NCBI GenBank assembly: GCA_903887485.1
Contig: CAISPV010000081.1
Coordinates: forward strand, 25,279-89,278
Length of the DNA: 64,000 nucleotides
Source: an uncultured Desulfobulbaceae bacterium
GTDB lineage: Bacteria; Desulfobacterota; Desulfobulbia; Desulfobulbales; Desulfocapsaceae
Direction: 5' to 3'
Shown in pieces: positions 1-10,781 of this stretch. The translations under genes were made by a program, and so were the position numbers. Under the pieces are notes generated by a model that did no database searches, was not told the DNA's origin, and saw nothing but the letters and a program-made list of their open reading frames with translations. The first letter of the stretch is position 1, and each line of letters opens with the position of its first letter.

Positions 1-332
1 AGCAAGTTGAAAACCAACACTCTTTACCTTATATTTTATATTATTATTTCAGCATATTACAAGAAAAAATATTATAAAGATCAGGCCGGTCGCCCAAATG
101 GGGTAAAATCACACCTCATTATTGATCCCGGCACTCAGGCAGAAAAACAATATTTCACCTTCAGTTTTCCTCATCTAGACGATATAAGTAACATAGTGGT
201 CTGTTACAGCTACTCAATTTCCAGGATCTCACATACGGATTCTCTGTCAATTGATCTCCAACAGACCAGAGAACATTCAGCGAGTAGTGTATTCAGCAAG
301 ATTCACCCTAACCTTAACCAAGGAGAATACCC

Positions 333-548
333 ATGTCTGAGAGTGTCTACAAAATCATCGAGATGGTCGGATCAAGCCCGGTTTCATGGGAAGAAGCTAC
401 CAAGAATGCCGTCAAGACCGCCGGACTGAGTCTGCGCGACCTGCGCATTGCCGAAGTTGTTACCCTGGATATGAAGATTGCTGAGGATGGCAAAGAAACT
501 ACCTTTCGGGCACGGGTGAAACTCTCTTTCAAGATCGTTTCCGACTAA
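333..548 (+). CDS. Dodecin family flavin-binding protein
   Basis: 71 aa, MSESVYKIIEMVGSSPVSWEEATKNAV...FRARVKLSFKI, typical dodecin length and pattern; AGGAG-type RBS just upstream. Confidence 0.9.
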   Translation: MSESVYKIIEMVGSSPVSWEEATKNAVKTAGLSLRDLRIAEVVTLDMKIAEDGKETTFRARVKLSFKIVSD

Positions 549-804
549 CCCGCACTTCTCACCACGATCTTCCCGAGAAGTCGGGAGCTGCATCGGGGCA
601 TAGATGGGGCCGGAATTGTCTTATGGCTATTCGGGATAAGCATTACGGCCCCAGCCCTTATTCCACACCTCCCTTTAAAAAAGAGGGGCCAGATTCATTT
701 TCGACATTCGCTCAATCCTGTGCGAGCTGGGATGGTGGAAGGACCATGGCCATTCCATGGTCAAGTTGACCGACCCATTTTTTTTAAAAGATGAGGAGTC
801 AAAG

Positions 805-1701
805 ATGCCTAGAATGAACCGGGAGAAATTGCAATCGGCGCTGCGTGAACTCGATCAAGCCAAGTATAATCACGAACGCTGGTATAAAGACCTGATACGC
901 TCCATTACCTGCCAGCTTCCGCCCGATCGCCATGATCTGGCCGACAACGCCTACCGTCAGTGCCGTTTTGGGCAGTGGTACTATAATTACACCGACAAGG
1001 AGTTCGTAAACAACCAGACTTACCAATCCATCGAAGTCGAACACCGGAAAATGCATGGATTGGCGGCAAATCTTCTTAATATGTCGGTACACAGGGAACA
1101 GATATCGCCGATTGATTACGACGATTTTGCCAATGTCCTCGATCGGCTGCGGATCAACATCGAGATTCTGAAGCATGAAATCGAAGAGGTTCTATACAAT
1201 CGAGATCCATTAACGGGTGCACGCAACCGCGTCAGTATGCTTAGTGACCTGCGCAGTTTGATGGAACTGGTGCAGCGAGGCGTCCAGGACACCTCGATCT
1301 GCATTATGGATATCGACCATTTCAAACGTATTAACGATACCTACGGACATCAAATCGGAGATCAGGTGTTAATGCACGTAACGGAATATATAACGGAACA
1401 TATACGTCCTTATGACAAGATATACCGCTACGGAGGCGAAGAGTTTTTGATTTCGATGCCAAATACCGAGATTGAGACTGCAAAGATGATTATCGAAAGG
1501 ATTCGAGAGGGGTTAATGACATTGACAGCGGCATACAGCGATACGGAGCCGATTAGTATATCGGCTTCGTTCGGCATTGCACTCTTGACTCAGGATATGA
1601 GTGTGGAGGAGTCAATAGAACGTGCGGACAATGCCCTGTATGCCTCGAAAAAGAACGGCCGGAACAGGCTGACGGCCTGGGACCCTTCCATGGGCGCTTA
1701 A
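805..1701 (+). CDS. Diguanylate cyclase with N-terminal CZB (zinc-binding) domain, DgcZ-like
   Basis: N-terminal CZB-like H/C pattern (DQAKYNHERW...CRFGQWYY...HRKMHGLA) followed by GGDEF domain with RYGGEEF. ATG at 805 preceded by GAGGAG. Confidence 0.85.
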   Translation: MPRMNREKLQSALRELDQAKYNHERWYKDLIRSITCQLPPDRHDLADNAYRQCRFGQWYYNYTDKEFVNNQTYQSIEVEHRKMHGLAANLLNMSVHREQISPIDYDDFANVLDRLRINIEILKHEIEEVLYNRDPLTGARNRVSMLSDLRSLMELVQRGVQDTSICIMDIDHFKRINDTYGHQIGDQVLMHVTEYITEHIRPYDKIYRYGGEEFLISMPNTEIETAKMIIERIREGLMTLTAAYSDTEPISISASFGIALLTQDMSVEESIERADNALYASKKNGRNRLTAWDPSMGA

Positions 1702-1790
1702 AACCATGACCTCAACATTCGCTCCAGCCTGTGACAGCCGTTTTCTATGCCTCGTCACATTAGATTAATCATCAACGCTCCCCATCATTT

Positions 1791-1834
1791 CATCCAGCGC
1801 AAATACCACCGACAGGTGGTATTTGCGCTGGATG
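1791..1834. repeat. Perfect 20-bp inverted repeat with GACA loop
   Basis: catccagcgcaaataccacc-gaca-ggtggtatttgcgctggatg; no trailing T-run. Confidence 0.9.
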
Positions 1835-1856
1835 ACGACAAGAGGTGACACCTAAG

Positions 1857-2393
1857 ATGGCCAAAGAATCCTTTCCTCTATCCAAGGTTTACGGCTTGCT
1901 CGAACCGGGGCCGGTCGTCCTGGTCACCACCGCCGGTGCGGGACCCCCAAACATCATGGCCATGTCCTGGCACACCATGCTCGAATTTGAGCCGCCGTTA
2001 GTGGGGTGCGTCATCAGCAATCGCAACCATTCCTTCGGCCTGCTAACGGCAAGCAAGGAATGCGTCATTAACATCCCCACCGTCGATATCGCCGAGAAGG
2101 TAGTGGCTTGCGGCAATAGCTCGGGGGCGGACATCGACAAGTTCGCAACCTTTGACCTCACGCCCAGGCCTGCTACGCAAGTCTCCGCACCGCTCATCGA
2201 TGAATGCTATGCCAATCTCGAGTGCAAAGTGACCGACACCAGCCTGGTGGAGTTGTATGGTTTCTTTGTCCTTGAGGTCGTCCAGGCCTGGATCGACCCC
2301 GCAGTGAAGGAGCCACGGACGATTCATCATCTTGGCGACGGCAATTTCATGGTTGCCGGTGAAACGATCACGCTGCAATCCAAGATGAAGTAA
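1857..2393 (+). CDS. Flavin reductase family (FMN-binding split barrel) protein
   Basis: VLVTTAGAGPPNIMAMSWHTMLEFEPPLVGCVISNRNHSFGLL; ATG at 1857 with AGAGGTG upstream. Confidence 0.85.
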   Translation: MAKESFPLSKVYGLLEPGPVVLVTTAGAGPPNIMAMSWHTMLEFEPPLVGCVISNRNHSFGLLTASKECVINIPTVDIAEKVVACGNSSGADIDKFATFDLTPRPATQVSAPLIDECYANLECKVTDTSLVELYGFFVLEVVQAWIDPAVKEPRTIHHLGDGNFMVAGETITLQSKMK

Positions 2394-2433
2394 CAAGCAC
2401 AAAAGCAAGGAAATAATTTCAAGGCGATCCTCA

Positions 2434-3462
2434 ATGAAGGCAATGGTCTTAAATGAACTCTGCAGCCTCGAAAAGAATCCTGCCCCGCTGGAACTGATGG
2501 AGCTGCCGGTCCCTGTTTCAAAAGGGGACGAGATTCTGGTGAAGGTGTCAGTCTGCGGGGTTTGCCATACCGAGCTCGATGAGATTGAGGGGCGAACGCC
2601 CCCACCGCGTTTGCCGATTGTTCCTGGTCATCAAGTGGTTGGCAGGGTCGAAGCAACCGGCAGCAGGGTCAACGCCTTCAAGGTCGGAGACCGGGTTGGC
2701 ATCGCCTGGATCTACTCTGCCTGCGGCAGATGCACGTTCTGCCAAGCGGGCAACGAGAATCTGTGTCCGTACTTCAAGGCTACAGGCCGAGATGTCAATG
2801 GCGGTTATGCCCAGTATATGACCGTTCCCCAAGGCTTTGCCTATCACATCCCCCAAACCTTTACCGATTCTGAGGCGGCCCCTCTGTTATGCGCCGGCGC
2901 TATTGGCTACCGATCTCTCAGGCTGACCGGTCTCCAGGATGGACAGAATCTCGGTCTGACCGGATTTGGGGCCTCCGGCCACCTCGTGCTCAAGATGGTA
3001 CGCCATCGCTACCCGGAAACAAAGGTCTTCGTCTTTGCCAGAGATGCACAGGAAAGGGCATTTGCCCTGGAGCTGGGTGCGGCCTGGGCCGGGGAAGTTA
3101 CAGAGGAAGTGCCGGAAAAACTGCACTGCATCATCGACACCACTCCGGCATGGACGCCAGTAGTGGAGGCCTTGAAGAACCTCGAATCCGGTGGAAGACT
3201 GGTCATTAACGCCATTCGTAAGGAAGAGAGGGACAAGGATTCTCTTCTTCACTTAGCCTACCCTACCCATCTGTGGCTGGAAAAGGAGATCAAGAGTGTC
3301 GCCAATGTCAGTCGTAGCGACGTAAGCGAATTTCTGGCGCTGGCGGCTGACATAGGTATCAGGCCAGAGGTGCAGGAATTCGCCCTGGAAAAAGCAAATG
3401 AGGCCCTGGTTGAACTCAAGACAAAAAGGGTTCGAGGGGCCAAGGTCTTGAGAATAGATTGA
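2434..3462 (+). CDS. Zinc-dependent alcohol dehydrogenase family protein
   Basis: GVCHTELDEIEGRTPPPRLPIVPGHQVVGRV and structural-Zn CGRCTFCQAGNENLC motif. Confidence 0.93.
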   Translation: MKAMVLNELCSLEKNPAPLELMELPVPVSKGDEILVKVSVCGVCHTELDEIEGRTPPPRLPIVPGHQVVGRVEATGSRVNAFKVGDRVGIAWIYSACGRCTFCQAGNENLCPYFKATGRDVNGGYAQYMTVPQGFAYHIPQTFTDSEAAPLLCAGAIGYRSLRLTGLQDGQNLGLTGFGASGHLVLKMVRHRYPETKVFVFARDAQERAFALELGAAWAGEVTEEVPEKLHCIIDTTPAWTPVVEALKNLESGGRLVINAIRKEERDKDSLLHLAYPTHLWLEKEIKSVANVSRSDVSEFLALAADIGIRPEVQEFALEKANEALVELKTKRVRGAKVLRID

Positions 3463-3532
3463 CACGGCGCGGTCAGCCACTTGCAGGAAAACGCCGGTTA
3501 AGTATGATCACCAACTCACCCCTGACGCCAGC

Positions 3533-3570
3533 ATCCCCATTTTTTTCAATGCTTCGACAAAAATGGGGAT
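3533..3570. terminator. Probable terminator hairpin
   Basis: atccccattttt...aaaaatggggat 12-bp inverted repeat between convergent genes. Confidence 0.5.
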
Positions 3571-3746
3571 AACTTGGTTTTTTGCCTGCTACGATGCAAT
3601 ACCCGGCAGCGTACAGTTCTTCAACAGAAGACCGAAGTGGACCCGCAACCGGCCCGACTGCTCGATGCCGAATTGCAGATCACAGCAGCAACTTTTTACC
3701 AAGATACAATGCGGCGATCAAATAAAAAGGCTGCTTTCCTTATATT

Positions 3747-4781
3747 TCATTTGAAAGCAATTTCTCCCCCCTCCACAAGAGATGTCACCGGCCATATATA
3801 AAAGGTCTTCCCCGGCTTGTAACCGACACCACAAGCACCTTTGTCCAGATAAAGAACCCAGGCCCAGTCGGTTTCAAAAAAACTGGTTGTCGAGGACCAG
3901 TATCCCTCCTGCATATCCGCAAAGGGATGATCAGCAGACAGTGCCGGCGAATGAAAACGACAGTCCACCAGCGATTCCAGCTCATTGATATTCGGCAGCC
4001 GCCAACGGGCAATACCTCCATATCCTTCCTTATTAAGCCTCCGGATTGCCTCGAGCGCCTGATCCCAGGTGAGCGCCTGCCCTGTCACATTCGCATTTCT
4101 GGCCCAGACAAGATCCGTCAGTCTGTCCGTAACCAACGCTTCGTTAACAGCAAATCTGGGTTGTGGCCAGGAAGCGCCTGCCTGGATCTCTCCGTCCTGA
4201 CCACTTTTCTGACACGACAATTCCCAACCGGAGTCATCAAAACACCGATCGGCGGCAGTGACCGGCAACAGGCCGTTCCCTTGGCCGCGCACAGGCCAAA
4301 ACAGATAGTACTGATCCTTACTGCCATAAAACATACGCGCCCCTTCAAGATGAATATACCAAGCATAGGCTGGATGAATGGCGGCGCTGGTGGAAGTCCA
4401 GTACCATCCCAGATAGACATTCTGAAAAGGATGACCCGCAGGCAGAGACGGTTTTTTTTCCTGATAACTCATCAAGCTGCGTAGCTCGCGGCGATTAGGC
4501 AGTCGCCAGTCATTACAGCCGCCATACACGTTCCTGTTCAAGAGAACAATCTGCGCCAGCGCCTCCAGCCAACCGACTGGAAATCCGCCAATATTGGCGT
4601 TTCCAGCCCAACACAGGCCGGTCAGATGATCATGAACGACCTCACCCTGCACCTCAAAACGGTCTCCAGACCAAGGTTCACCCGCCCGATATTCACCATC
4701 CTGCCCACTCCCGCTACAGGATATTTCCCTTCCCGTGCTGTCGTAACAGCGAAGCTGACCCGTTTGCAGAATATGTTTCAT
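3747..4781 (-). CDS. DUF1566 (Lcl C-terminal-like) protein with two internal repeats
   Basis: Two copies of DxLTxLxWxxNAN...GxxDWRLPNxxELxSL...YWTSTS...WPVR pattern. Confidence 0.8.
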   Translation of the reverse strand: MKHILQTGQLRCYDSTGREISCSGSGQDGEYRAGEPWSGDRFEVQGEVVHDHLTGLCWAGNANIGGFPVGWLEALAQIVLLNRNVYGGCNDWRLPNRRELRSLMSYQEKKPSLPAGHPFQNVYLGWYWTSTSAAIHPAYAWYIHLEGARMFYGSKDQYYLFWPVRGQGNGLLPVTAADRCFDDSGWELSCQKSGQDGEIQAGASWPQPRFAVNEALVTDRLTDLVWARNANVTGQALTWDQALEAIRRLNKEGYGGIARWRLPNINELESLVDCRFHSPALSADHPFADMQEGYWSSTTSFFETDWAWVLYLDKGACGVGYKPGKTFYIWPVTSLVEGGEIAFK

Positions 4782-5271
4782 TTTCAGAAAATCATGAGTT
4801 AAATCACCTTCGGCAAAGCCCGAGTCTTACAAAGATGAATCGTTTAAAGCGGAATATGGAAAAGATTTTCTAACCACGAAAACAAAAAAAGGGCCCGGCT
4901 TTATTTTTGGCACTTTTTTTCATCTTGATTATTTGCCGGATATTTCCGTGCAGGTTATGAAGCAGCAGACCGCCAGGTCATTTCAACAGACACGCCAAAA
5001 AGCGGTGCACTCCTGATGTTCACCATTATTCGTACGTAGAAAAAATCAATAATGATAGCGGAGTTGGACAATAAACACAGAATCATTTCCCACTTTAGGG
5101 ACAATGCGATTATATAACAATAAACGAAAATCCTATATGACTTTTACACAAAAAAACCTTTTACTTCTGCACCTCTCATCTTTTTTCATCGAACCTGCTT
5201 TTTTTCAATGCTACCCCGAAAGCGCTTCAGTATAATAACGAGTCAATCATCTCTTCTACAGGAGCCTTTTT

Positions 5272-5787
5272 ATGATTCGTGTCGGCATTCTTTCAGACAC
5301 CCACCTGAACAACTGTCCGGATTTCTTCCGCAGGCAGGTCGAAACCGTCTTTGCACAGTGTTCCATGATCCTCCACGCAGGCGACCTCGCCGATATCTCC
5401 GTCCTTGAGGCCTTCAGCGGCAAGGAAGTCCATGCGGTCCATGGCAATATGTGCAACAGGGAAAGCCAGCAAACCCTGCCGGGCAGCAAACTGATCACCA
5501 TCGGCGGCTACCGTATCGGGCTATGCCACGGCGCCTGGGGTCCCCGGCACACCGTCGAAGAGCGGGTCTGGGCCATGTTCCCCCAGGCTGACTGTATCGT
5601 CTATGGCCACACCCATCATGCGGTCTGCCATCGGGTAGGCGGCGTGCTTTTCATCAATCCCGGCACCTTCCAGAGCACCGGCCCGCACGGGGCTCCCGGC
5701 ACCTATGCCATCCTGCATATTGACGAACACGCCGACGACAGGCAGAAAGGTCTGCAGGCCGTCATCCACCAAGTGGTGCTGCCATGA
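5272..5787 (+). CDS. YfcE-type metallophosphoesterase
   Basis: VGILSDTHLN, HAGDLAD, VHGNMCN, YGHTHHAV, NPGTF motifs. Confidence 0.92.
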   Translation: MIRVGILSDTHLNNCPDFFRRQVETVFAQCSMILHAGDLADISVLEAFSGKEVHAVHGNMCNRESQQTLPGSKLITIGGYRIGLCHGAWGPRHTVEERVWAMFPQADCIVYGHTHHAVCHRVGGVLFINPGTFQSTGPHGAPGTYAILHIDEHADDRQKGLQAVIHQVVLP

Positions 5788-8459
5788 CCCAGGCCGTGAA
5801 GATCACCCCCATGCTCCAGCAGTACCTGGAGATCAAGCAGGAACATCCGGACGCCATTCTCTTCTACCGGATGGGCGATTTTTACGAGATGTTCTTTGAG
5901 GATGCCATCGTCGCCTCCAAGATCCTCGGCATTGCCCTCACCAGCCGCAACAATAAGGATGAGGCCAACAAAGTGCCCCTGTGCGGCTTTCCCTACCACG
6001 CAGCCCAGCCCTATCTGGCCAAGCTGATCAAGGCGGGCCGCCGGGTGGCCATCTGTGAACAGATCGAAGATCCGGCTTTAGCCAAGGGAATCGTCAAACG
6101 GGAGGTGATCCGGGTGGTCTCTCCCGGAGTGGTCACCGATGCCCAGCTACTGGACGACAAGAGCAATCTCTACGTGGCCGCCATCAGCCGGCAGGAGCAG
6201 GCCAAGGCGGTAACGTACGGCCTCAGTTTTCTCGATCTCTCCACCGGCGAATTTCTGGTAGGTGAATTCCAAGACGACTCTGCCGCAGGCGACACGATCC
6301 TCGACCAACTGACCCGGATGGCGCCTGCGGAACTACTGGTCAGCCACGACCAGACCAAGACCCTGGCCCCACTGCTCCAGACCGCCCAGGCCCTGCTGCC
6401 GGGGATCTGCATCACCGAGAGGCCCGAGGCCCTGTTCCACCTTCCCAGTTGCGAAGAGCTGCTGACCGATCATTTTCAGGTGCTGAACCTGGCCGGTTTC
6501 GGCTGCGGGGCCATGAGCCAGGGGATCATTTGCGCCGGGGTGCTGCTCGACTACATCCGCGAGACCCAGAAGGCCGAGCTCGATCATATCGAGACCCTGC
6601 GCCCCATTGATCTGGCCGCCATCCTCCAGATCGACGAGTCCTCCCGCCGCAACCTGGAGCTGACCCAGACCATCATCGGCACCCGGCGGGAAGGATCGCT
6701 CCTGGCCGTCCTCGATCAGACCAGCACCCCCATGGGCGCGCGACTGCTGCGCCATCACCTCCTCTTTCCGCTCCAGGATGTGGAGCGGATCAAGGCCAGA
6801 CTCGATGCCGTGGCCAATCTGCACCTAAGCAGCAGCCTGCGCAAGGAGTTCCGGGAGCAGCTCGCCACTATCTATGATCTTGAACGCCTCAACAGCCGAA
6901 TGGTGCTGGGCAACGCCAATGGCCGGGACATGCTGGCCATGCGCCAATCACTGGCCATCCTGCCGGCGATCAAAGGGCTGCTGGCCCAATGCAGCGCCGC
7001 CCGGCTCCTGGGCATTGGCGCCGAACTTGACCCGCTGACCGAGCTGCACCGACTGCTGGCCGACGCCATCCATGAGGATGCCCCCATCACCCTGCGCGAC
7101 GGCAACCTGATCCGCCCAGGCTTTAACGCCGAGCTGGATGAACTGGTGCGCCTGCTCCGGGACGGCAAGCAGATGATCCTGGAGCTGGAGAACAAGGAGC
7201 GGGCGGCCACGGGTCTGGCCAAGCTCAAGGTCGGTTACAACCGGGTCTTTGGTTATTTCATTGAGGTCAGCCGGCTGCAGGCCGAGAAGGTGCCCGACCA
7301 TTACATCCGCAAACAGACCCTGGTCGGTGCCGAGCGCTTCATCACCCCGGAGCTCAAGGAGTTTGAGGACAAGGTCCTGGGCGCCCAGGAGAAACGCCTC
7401 GATCTTGAATACCAGCTCTTCACCCAGATCCGCAAGCAACTGGCCGCCGAGAGTCCGCGCCTGCTCAAGACCGCGCAGTTACTGGCCCAGGTTGATTTTT
7501 TTGTGTCGCTGGCCGAATGCGCCAACCGCTATCACTATCGGCGGCCCGAGGTGAACGATGGTGAAGCCATCATCATCAGCGAGGGCAGGCATCCGGTGAT
7601 TGAGCGGTCGCTGCCCAGCGGCAAATTTGTGCCCAACGATGTGGCGCTTGACCAGGAGACCAACGAGGTGCTGATCATCACCGGCCCCAACATGGCCGGC
7701 AAGTCAACGGTGCTGCGGCAGACGGCGCTGATCGTGCTCATGGCCCAGATGGGTTCCTTTGTCCCGGCCGACAGCGCCATAATCGGGGTGGTTGACCGCA
7801 TCTTCACCCGGGTCGGGGCCATGGATGATCTGCGGCGCGGCCAATCCACCTTCATGGTGGAGATGAACGAGACCGCCAACATCCTCAACAACGCCACCGA
7901 GCGCAGCCTGGTGATCCTCGACGAGATCGGTCGCGGCACCTCCACTTTTGACGGTCTGGCCATCGCCTGGGCCGTGGCCGAGGACCTGGTGCTGAAAAAC
8001 AACAAGGGGGTAAAAACCCTCTTTGCCACCCACTATCACGAACTCACCGACCTGGCCCGCACCCAGGAACGGGTCCGCAACTACTCCATTGCCGTGCGGG
8101 AGTGGAATGACACCATCATCTTTCTCCACAAGCTGGTGGAGGGCGGGACCAACCGCAGTTACGGCATTCAGGTGGCGGCGCTTGCCGGGGTGCCGGCCAG
8201 AGTGGTGGCGCGGGCCGGAGAGATCCTGGCCAATATCGAGAGCGGCGAACTGGACCGGGACGGCACCCCCTGTATCGCCCGAGATCGCGGCGAGAGAAAG
8301 GGCAAGAAGAAACAACATCCCAACCAGCTCTCCCTCTTCTCCCCGCCGACCGATCCCCTGCGGGACTATCTCCAGAAGATCAAGGCCGATACCCTCTCAC
8401 CGAGGCAGGCCCTGGAGATCCTCTATGAACTGGAGGCCCTGCTGCAAAGCTCAAACTGA
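5784..8459 (+). CDS. mutS: DNA mismatch repair protein MutS
   Basis: TPMLQQYLEIKQEHPDAILFYRMGDFYEMF N-terminus and GPNMAGKSTVLRQ Walker A; overlaps preceding stop by 4 nt. Confidence 0.98.
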   Translation: MTQAVKITPMLQQYLEIKQEHPDAILFYRMGDFYEMFFEDAIVASKILGIALTSRNNKDEANKVPLCGFPYHAAQPYLAKLIKAGRRVAICEQIEDPALAKGIVKREVIRVVSPGVVTDAQLLDDKSNLYVAAISRQEQAKAVTYGLSFLDLSTGEFLVGEFQDDSAAGDTILDQLTRMAPAELLVSHDQTKTLAPLLQTAQALLPGICITERPEALFHLPSCEELLTDHFQVLNLAGFGCGAMSQGIICAGVLLDYIRETQKAELDHIETLRPIDLAAILQIDESSRRNLELTQTIIGTRREGSLLAVLDQTSTPMGARLLRHHLLFPLQDVERIKARLDAVANLHLSSSLRKEFREQLATIYDLERLNSRMVLGNANGRDMLAMRQSLAILPAIKGLLAQCSAARLLGIGAELDPLTELHRLLADAIHEDAPITLRDGNLIRPGFNAELDELVRLLRDGKQMILELENKERAATGLAKLKVGYNRVFGYFIEVSRLQAEKVPDHYIRKQTLVGAERFITPELKEFEDKVLGAQEKRLDLEYQLFTQIRKQLAAESPRLLKTAQLLAQVDFFVSLAECANRYHYRRPEVNDGEAIIISEGRHPVIERSLPSGKFVPNDVALDQETNEVLIITGPNMAGKSTVLRQTALIVLMAQMGSFVPADSAIIGVVDRIFTRVGAMDDLRRGQSTFMVEMNETANILNNATERSLVILDEIGRGTSTFDGLAIAWAVAEDLVLKNNKGVKTLFATHYHELTDLARTQERVRNYSIAVREWNDTIIFLHKLVEGGTNRSYGIQVAALAGVPARVVARAGEILANIESGELDRDGTPCIARDRGERKGKKKQHPNQLSLFSPPTDPLRDYLQKIKADTLSPRQALEILYELEALLQSSN

Positions 8460-8535
8460 AGACTGAAAAATACAGAGTTTTGCATAATCACGCATTTTTT
8501 GTCCTTAACACCCTTCAGCCTTCAGCCTTCAGCCT
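8455..8535. repeat. Heptameric CTTCAGC-type repeat with inverted arm
   Basis: Left arm ctgaagactgaa; right arm (cttcagc)x3 immediately after the mutS stop. Confidence 0.7.
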
Positions 8536-8695
8536 ATCCTCCTAAGTAATTCCATATTTTCTTTTGCCATCCAGACAGCTTTTATGTATAGTTCCCGCTA
8601 CTCAATGAAGAATACGCTCTTTTCAACAGTTACTTCTTTTCCCTCAAGAACCACTGGTATGTTTTTTGCCAAAAAATAAATATAGACCCTGACTA

Positions 8696-10723
8696 ATGCG
8701 TCGTTTTCTCGTTATTTTCCTCTTTATCATCCTGAGCATTCTGCAGGTTGGCGTGCGTCCCCTCTTTTGCGAGGAAACAGCACCAGGCAAAGAGGCCCCT
8801 GACACTGCCATGGCGACCAAAGAAGGCCCTGCCCAGGAAGCCAGTCTGGCCAAAGAATTCGACCAGACGACATCCTTTTTCACTGAACTGAAAAATGACA
8901 AAGAACGCGCCGGTGTCAAGGAAAGCTGGACAGCAGTAATCGAGAATTTTCAAAGGATCCATGACCTGCAACCCCAGTCCGCATACGCCGCCGCCAGTCT
9001 GTTCATGCTGGGACGGGTAACATACAGCAGGTATCAGCAATTCAAGGACCCCGCCGATCTGGAGCGCGCCCTGAAATATTATGAAGAGATCATCACTCTT
9101 TTCCCCTGGCATCAACTGGCCGATGACGCCCTCTTTTCTCAGGCCCGCATCCAGCAGGAAGACAAAAAGAATCCCCAGGAGGCCGCCAGGCTATACACTC
9201 GAATCACCACCGAATATTACACGAGCGACCTGATGGAAAAGGCCACGGAAAAATTGAAATCCCTGGCCAAGGACTTCAATACCCCTCTCCCCCCCGCAAC
9301 AACGACAGCAGCAACGACAAGCCAATCCGCTCCAGATGATTCTCCTCCGGCAGAGGCAGTTGAGCTGCCCAATGTAAAAAACCGGACCTATGTCCTGCCG
9401 GTTGAGTACTGGTCTTCCAACAATTATACCCGGGTGGTGATTAACACCTCACGCCCGGTCACCTTTAAGGAAGAATTGCTGGAAAAGGTTGGGGAACAAC
9501 CCCGGCGGCTTTTCATCGATTTTGACAAGAGTTATATTGAGCCCAAATACCGCGCTCCCATCCCCATAAAAGACGGCCTGCTCCAACAGATCCGCACCGC
9601 CCAGTTCTCCCCGGATACGGTGCGGGTGGTGCTCGATATCGAGTCCATCAAAAGTTACAAGATCTACAGCCTTCCCGACCCCTTCCGGGTGATTGTTGAC
9701 GTCCATGGACAAAGCCACCCCGCTGTTGTGGCTGCCGCCGGAAAAACCGTGCCACCAGAGGCGCAAGCCAAGGATACCCCTGTGCCGCCCGTGACAGAGA
9801 ACGCTCCGGCGGAAAAACCACCACAGACCAAGAATGACAAAGCAGCAGCCACTCCCGAGATCTCCTCGACGGAAGAGCAGCCCAAGGCCAGTGAGCCTGC
9901 GACCAACACTCCAGGATCGCCGATCCTTATCCTTCAGGATTACAAAAAAATCAAACACTCTACAAAACCCAAGGCACCGGCGCCGGAACTCAACGCCCCC
10001 ATCACCTCTCCCGCGCTCTCTCTGGCCCAGCAACTCAATCTGGGCGTGCACCGGATCGTGCTCGATCCTGGTCATGGCGGCAAAGACCCTGGCGCCTCCG
10101 CCTTTGGTATGAAAGAAAAGGATCTCGTCCTGCAGGTGGCAAAAAAACTGGCCGTCAAGCTCAAAAAGGATCTAGGCTACGAGGTCATTCTTACCAGAAA
10201 CGATGACACCTTCATCTCCCTGGAACAGAGAACCGCCATTGCCAACACCAATAGCGCTGACCTCTTTATCTCCCTGCACCTCAACGCCCATCCCTCCGCG
10301 AAGATCTATGGCTTTGAGACCTATTATCTCAACCTGAGCAGCGACAGCGAGGCCATCCGGGTAGCCGCCCTTGAAAACGCGACATCGACCCATCAATTGA
10401 GCGACCTGCAGAATATCCTCGCCGATATCATGAAGAACTCCAAGATTGATGAATCATCGCGGCTGGCCAAGAAGGTGCAGGACGCGCTCTTCTCAGGACT
10501 CACCGACCGGAAGTATCCACAGGTAAAAAGTCTCGGGGTCAAAAAGGCACCTTTTTATGTCCTGATCGGTGCGGAAATGCCCGCAATCCTGATTGAAATG
10601 GCCTTTCTCAGCAACAAGACAGACGCAAATCAGATGAAGAAAGAGGGTTATCAGGACGCCCTGACCGAAGAAATCGCCCAAGGGCTTCAGGGGTACATCC
10701 GCACCATAACCGCCAGTCTCTAG
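8696..10723 (+). CDS. N-acetylmuramoyl-L-alanine amidase (AMIN plus Amidase_3)
   Basis: RIVLDPGHGGKDPGA, VILTRNDDTFISLEQRTAIAN, SLHLNAHPS, AILIEMAFLSN; AMIN-like region and TPR-like N-terminus. Confidence 0.93.
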   Translation: MRRFLVIFLFIILSILQVGVRPLFCEETAPGKEAPDTAMATKEGPAQEASLAKEFDQTTSFFTELKNDKERAGVKESWTAVIENFQRIHDLQPQSAYAAASLFMLGRVTYSRYQQFKDPADLERALKYYEEIITLFPWHQLADDALFSQARIQQEDKKNPQEAARLYTRITTEYYTSDLMEKATEKLKSLAKDFNTPLPPATTTAATTSQSAPDDSPPAEAVELPNVKNRTYVLPVEYWSSNNYTRVVINTSRPVTFKEELLEKVGEQPRRLFIDFDKSYIEPKYRAPIPIKDGLLQQIRTAQFSPDTVRVVLDIESIKSYKIYSLPDPFRVIVDVHGQSHPAVVAAAGKTVPPEAQAKDTPVPPVTENAPAEKPPQTKNDKAAATPEISSTEEQPKASEPATNTPGSPILILQDYKKIKHSTKPKAPAPELNAPITSPALSLAQQLNLGVHRIVLDPGHGGKDPGASAFGMKEKDLVLQVAKKLAVKLKKDLGYEVILTRNDDTFISLEQRTAIANTNSADLFISLHLNAHPSAKIYGFETYYLNLSSDSEAIRVAALENATSTHQLSDLQNILADIMKNSKIDESSRLAKKVQDALFSGLTDRKYPQVKSLGVKKAPFYVLIGAEMPAILIEMAFLSNKTDANQMKKEGYQDALTEEIAQGLQGYIRTITASL

Positions 10724-10778
10724 GTGCCGTAAACAGAAAGAGCAAGGTCTTTTTTTGCTCTTTCCGTTTACGGCACCT
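10722..10778. repeat. Long hairpin, 24-bp stem with one mismatch
   Basis: aggtgccgtaaacagaaagagcaa...ttgctctttccgtttacggcacct. Confidence 0.85.
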
Positions 10779-10781
10779 TAT

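Noticed and set aside
7-429. 140-aa plus-strand ORF overlapping dodecin
   Set aside because: Runs through an AT-rich intergenic region and overlaps the well-supported dodecin gene in another frame; no recognisable protein features.
3747-4781. DUF1566 proteins (also 18016-18948) as targets of a diversity-generating retroelement
   Set aside because: Fold family is compatible with DGR targets, but no reverse transcriptase or template/variable repeat pair was seen in the window.
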